Positions 20,389-22,606 of a stretch of 22,606 nt of DNA are shown one piece after another. Position 1 is the stretch's first letter; each line of letters opens with the position of its first letter. The stretch is taken from IMG/VR virus record IMGVR_UViG_3300020410_000069, positions 1 through 22,606 of that record. One strand, written 5' to 3'. The notes beneath the pieces are model-generated. The model had not been told where the DNA came from, did no database searches, and saw only the letters and a program-made list of their open reading frames with translations. The position numbers and the translations under genes are program-made. The DNA comes from a virus.

Positions 20389-20939
20389 TATTGCATTACT
20401 TCATTTCTATAACTTGTTTTAGGATCTGAGCCATCTAAGAAATATTCTTCTTTACATTGAATATAACTTCTTGTATTTTGCTCTCCATCAACAATTATAG
20501 ATTCTTTTTCTAAATCCCATATTACTTCGCCTTGACCACCTTCGTTATTATACCAATCATAGTCAACTATATCTACAATAAACCAATGTAAGTCACTGCT
20601 AAGTTTTTCATCAGGATGTTCTTTTATATATTTTGAGTATTCAACAGATAACTCTTTTTGATTTCTGTCCATATCTTTCCATTCATCAAAATCTTTTTCT
20701 TTATTATGATTCCAAGGTTTGTATTGATAATCGCTTTTATATTTAATGCTTATTTCACTTTTCCACCCTTCTGCGTGAAAACATTCACCTGAATCACCAG
20801 CTCCTTCATACCATACTCTTATATACTTATATCCTAAGTCTTTAAAGTATTTATTTAAACTTTTTAATGATTTAGCTTTATTTATTCTTGCTATTTTTCT
20901 TTCTTCGTACCATTTGTCTACATCAAATGTATATGACAT
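20388..20939 (-). CDS. DUF6878-like protein
   Basis: A 183-residue acidic, Trp/Tyr-rich protein. Residues 44-51 (YEGAGDSG) and 130-140 (YNNEGGQGEVI), followed by WDLEKESIIVDGEQ, match the pattern of the DUF6878 family as I recall it: a GxGDSG turn, then W/Y-N-N-x-G-x-x-G and a closing strand. Function is not known. It has a strong ribosome binding site (AAAGGAG), is first of its unit, and follows the T8 hairpin at 20970. Coupling with the DUF6915-like gene is notable. Confidence 0.7.
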   Translation of the reverse strand: MSYTFDVDKWYEERKIARINKAKSLKSLNKYFKDLGYKYIRVWYEGAGDSGECFHAEGWKSEISIKYKSDYQYKPWNHNKEKDFDEWKDMDRNQKELSVEYSKYIKEHPDEKLSSDLHWFIVDIVDYDWYNNEGGQGEVIWDLEKESIIVDGEQNTRSYIQCKEEYFLDGSDPKTSYRNEVMQ

Positions 20940-20969
20940 ATTATCTCCTTTATTTTATTAAAAATAGTG

Positions 20970-21041
20970 AAAAAAAAGAGATTATAAGCCCTTGCTCGGT
21001 AGTCGTATTTCATACTCACGTGAGACTCACAGGGCTTATAA
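20970..21041 (-). terminator. Hairpin with 11-bp stem and T8 tract
   Basis: TTATAAGCCCT (20982-20992) and AGGGCTTATAA (21031-21041) form a perfect 11-bp stem. On the - strand it is followed by ATCTC and eight T (20977-20970). The loop contains the palindrome CTCACGTGAG (21015-21024). Four to five bases separate stem and T tract, more than in an ideal terminator. The next ATG is 30 bases past the T tract. Confidence 0.5.
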
Positions 21042-21360
21042 ACTTTGGGGCGATCCATCTGTTATTTAGAGGTGTTTTTAGTGATCAGCCAAGTCGTCCC
21101 CCGACCATATGTCTACAATGTGATCATCGTATCATTGATATAATGGATAGCTATTTTACACCAATATAGCTATCGAAAATATCTAGGTCATTATCCTTAC
21201 CCCGTCGTAACAGGTTGGACTAAGTTTTGTAAAATAATGATGAGAACTTGCACTGTTTGTCATCTAAGACTCCTACAAGTCCCCACCATTAATTATTGGC
21301 ATACTTTATGAGTAGTTCTGCAGATACTTTAAACTCAACTGTTAGGTATGCCAGCCAATT
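21042..21360. ncRNA. Non-coding region with serial hairpins
   Basis: No convincing ORF. Hairpins in order: GGGGCGA (21047-21053) with TCG-T-CCCC (21094-21101); GATAGCTAT (21146-21154) with ATAGCTATC (21166-21174) around an 11-base loop; CATTAT-CC-TTAC (21189-21200) with GTAA-A-ATAATG (21229-21239); GATGA/TCATC near 21238-21264; and GGCATAC (21298-21304) with GTATGCC (21346-21352), enclosing TGAGT/ACTCA (21309-21313, 21333-21337). Together with the hairpin at 20970 this is a 400-base stretch almost entirely made of paired segments. It could be several small RNAs, a replication origin or promoters. Confidence 0.45.
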
Positions 21361-21567
21361 TTAAGAAATTAGCTTTAGTCTATTTTTAGCATATACTACT
21401 TTTGAAGACAATATTCTTTGATCTTCTGAGTATTTACCAGACATAATTATCTTTTGAACACTTCTGTGTTCTCTAATATATGATCTAAGTTCGTTTTTAG
21501 TCATAATTCTAATTTCATCAAACGGATTTGTGTTTTCTGTTAAAATTCTTAACCATTTTGATCGCAT
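21361..21567 (-). CDS. Hypothetical basic protein
   Basis: A 68-residue basic protein starting MRSKWLRILTENTNPFDEIR, mainly helical, with a C-terminal helix (KVVYAKNRLKLIS). I chose the ATG at 21567 with GGAGGTTAAA before it, rather than the in-frame TTG at 21579. It is a single-gene unit between the T9 hairpin at 21586 and the long structured region. It may be a small nucleic-acid-binding protein; no family recognised. Confidence 0.7.
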   Translation of the reverse strand: MRSKWLRILTENTNPFDEIRIMTKNELRSYIREHRSVQKIIMSGKYSEDQRILSSKVVYAKNRLKLIS

Positions 21568-21585
21568 TTTAACCTCCAAGTTATT

Positions 21586-21626
21586 AAAAAAAAAGAGAAC
21601 ATTATTTTAGCTCTCTTTTCTTTTTT
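21586..21626 (-). terminator. Short T9 hairpin
   Basis: On the - strand GAGAGC (21615-21610) pairs with GTTCTC (21600-21595), including one G.U pair that is an A-C mismatch on the + strand; nine T follow (21594-21586). The loop is nine bases. It starts at the stop codon of the 48-aa gene and ends 18 bases before the next ATG. Confidence 0.75.
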
Positions 21627-21771
21627 AATCTGTATCTTTTGGATATGTATTTTCATTCATCCATTCAGCCCAACAATCCCATTTTTCGCATAAATATTCA
21701 TATTTAGCGTAGTAGTTTTCATATATTGTGTCTTTTATTTCTTCTCTGCATTGAACACATTTATCAGGCAT
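21625..21771 (-). CDS. Small Cys-rich protein, zinc-ribbon-like
   Basis: A 48-residue acidic protein with C5, C8 (CVQC), C28 and C33, a CxxC plus two further Cys, as in small zinc ribbons. It is too short for a typical gene caller but has GGAGT eight bases upstream and overlaps the end of the preceding gene by eight bases (GATGCCTGA). Trp/Tyr-rich C-terminal half. Zinc binding is inferred and function unknown. Confidence 0.65.
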   Translation of the reverse strand: MPDKCVQCREEIKDTIYENYYAKYEYLCEKWDCWAEWMNENTYPKDTD

Positions 21772-22021
21772 CTTTAACTCCTAATACAGGTAATACATCT
21801 TCTGATTTTTCTGTAAGACAAGTTAAAACACCACCATCATTACCTTCATCATCTTGCATAGCTATAACTCTTGTGCCGTTATCTAGTATGAATGTAATTG
21901 GTCTTTTATACCACATATATTCATTGCATTCATCACTTGTCATATACTCTACTTTTACGATTTTTCTATTTAATAAACGTTTTTTAGCATATTTAGTCCA
22001 TTTTTCAGTTAAATTAGCCAT
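21764..22021 (-). CDS. Hypothetical protein
   Basis: An 85-residue protein. A basic helical N-terminal part (residues 1-23) is followed by strands, including WYKRPITFILDNGTRVIAMQ (37-56) and DDEGNDGGVLTC (57-68). The segment hydrophobic-LDNG then DDEGNDGG recurs in small phage proteins as I remember them, but the family has no known function. The start has AGGAG seven bases before the ATG and overlaps the preceding gene by eight bases. Confidence 0.75.
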   Translation of the reverse strand: MANLTEKWTKYAKKRLLNRKIVKVEYMTSDECNEYMWYKRPITFILDNGTRVIAMQDDEGNDGGVLTCLTEKSEDVLPVLGVKDA

Positions 22022-22217
22022 TTTTTCTCCTTATTAGCTTCCAATTACCTTCTATAATTACCTTTTCATAGATTTTGATAGCAAGACTATGCTCTTCTCT
22101 TATCTCGCCATCTTCCCATAAATCTTCATCTGGTATTTCTTCCCATTTATCTGAATGAAATATCATATGAATAGGATCTTTATCGATTGGTAAAAAATCT
22201 CGCTTTTTATCATTCAT
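22014..22217 (-). CDS. Hypothetical acidic protein
   Basis: A 67-residue acidic protein with DKWEEIPDEDLWEDGEIREE (24-43), then a basic end KLIRRKNG. It has AAAGGAG in good position and is first of the three-gene unit 22217-21625. The T9 hairpin at 22255 ends 37 bases upstream. It may be a small inhibitor-type or DNA-mimic-like protein by composition only; no family recognised. Confidence 0.7.
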   Translation of the reverse strand: MNDKKRDFLPIDKDPIHMIFHSDKWEEIPDEDLWEDGEIREEHSLAIKIYEKVIIEGNWKLIRRKNG

Positions 22218-22254
22218 TATTCTCTCCTTTTAAGTGTTATTTACCTAAAATAGT

Positions 22255-22303
22255 AAAAAAAAAGAGAACACTATCCATAGATTGCTCCATAGATAGTGTT
22301 CTC
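22255..22303 (-). terminator. T9 hairpin with 12-bp stem
   Basis: GAGAACACTATC (22264-22275) and GATAGTGTTCTC (22292-22303) form a perfect 12-bp stem with a 16-base loop, followed on the - strand by nine T (22263-22255) and ACTATTTT. There is no T run on the + side, so it acts on the - strand. It separates the 97-aa gene from the next unit. Confidence 0.8.
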
Positions 22304-22310
22304 TGTTAGA

Positions 22311-22604
22311 TTAGAATGGTGTTGCACTCAAATCTATTTCTACCATATCATCTTCATTATTTAGAGTATTTCTCCAAATATTCCAAGATTTCCCTGATTC
22401 AGATAGATGTATATTGCCTTTAAATTCCAATCTTTGCTTAATTGTATCTAATACTTTTGGATGTGGATCTTCTGTATTAGATAAATTATTAGTTTCAATT
22501 GGAACCGAGATAAAATCTACATCTTCAGTTACTGATTTGTGAAATATATTATCTTCTCCGTCTATCATTTGTATTGCATTGAACTTTATTTTATTATTAG
22601 ACAT
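22311..22604 (-). CDS. Hypothetical protein at window edge
   Basis: A 97-residue acidic protein starting MSNNKIKFNAIQMIDGEDNI, with mixed strand and helix and a C-terminal NEDDMVEIDLSATPF. The ATG lies two bases from the window end, so the ribosome binding site and possible upstream extension are not visible. Its stop codon is seven bases before the 12-bp hairpin stem. No family recognised. Confidence 0.6.
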   Translation of the reverse strand: MSNNKIKFNAIQMIDGEDNIFHKSVTEDVDFISVPIETNNLSNTEDPHPKVLDTIKQRLEFKGNIHLSESGKSWNIWRNTLNNEDDMVEIDLSATPF

Positions 22605-22606
22605 AT

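Noticed and set aside
20888-21169. 93-aa + strand ORF
   Set aside because: It runs antisense to the start of the DUF6878-like gene and through the hairpin region; composition is not protein-like and no ribosome binding site is seen.
12339-22303. CRISPR array or interspersed direct repeats
   Set aside because: Shared sequence is limited to short stems and T tracts next to genes, with no regular repeat-spacer pattern.

Overview
The window reads as part of an AT-rich tailed-phage genome (no rRNA, tRNA, host housekeeping gene or transposase seen), most likely a lytic podovirus-like phage of an AT-rich, probably marine bacterium. The host guess (SAR11-like) is inference from base composition and gene style. 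Genes are tightly packed, often overlapping by 4 to 35 bases.

Two arms converge. Positions 6-11874 (+ strand) form a virion and lysis arm: two presumed internal virion proteins, a small beta-rich protein with its own promoter-like element, a 119-aa protein, a 2691-aa giant protein, a peptidoglycan-binding-domain protein, a 143-aa protein, two holin-like small membrane proteins and two very small basic proteins (one with an AT-hook). The giant protein carries a GGADKDSDSAF motif preceded by an R-V-P segment, resembling the catalytic DxDxD loop of the virion-packaged two-barrel RNA polymerase of crAss-like phages. I propose it is an ejected virion RNA polymerase fused to long internal-virion regions.

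Positions 11871-22604 (- strand) form a replication, recombination and accessory arm in about nine short transcription units. One holds Erf-type annealing protein, SSB-like protein, a small DNA-binding-like protein, a fused PriS-type primase/DnaB-type helicase, a small membrane protein, a PD-(D/E)XK nuclease and a hypothetical protein. Others hold a DUF932 protein, a KOW-like protein, an SPL-like radical SAM protein, a DUF6915/DUF6878 pair, and small unknown or Cys-rich proteins.

The most unusual feature is the non-coding DNA of the - arm. Seven hairpins, nearly all with a GAGA-type stem followed on the - strand by a T tract (nine T in five copies), sit only 13-49 bases upstream of the first start codon of seven transcription units. 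Stem mismatches on the + strand become G.U pairs on the - strand, so the - strand RNA or single strand is probably the functional form. In addition, gaps at 17331-17487, 19835-20046 and 20982-21352 hold a series of compact elements closed by 6-11 bp stems, with internal hairpins. They may be terminators, processing sites, structured RNAs, or hairpin promoters for the candidate virion RNA polymerase; the sequence alone cannot decide.
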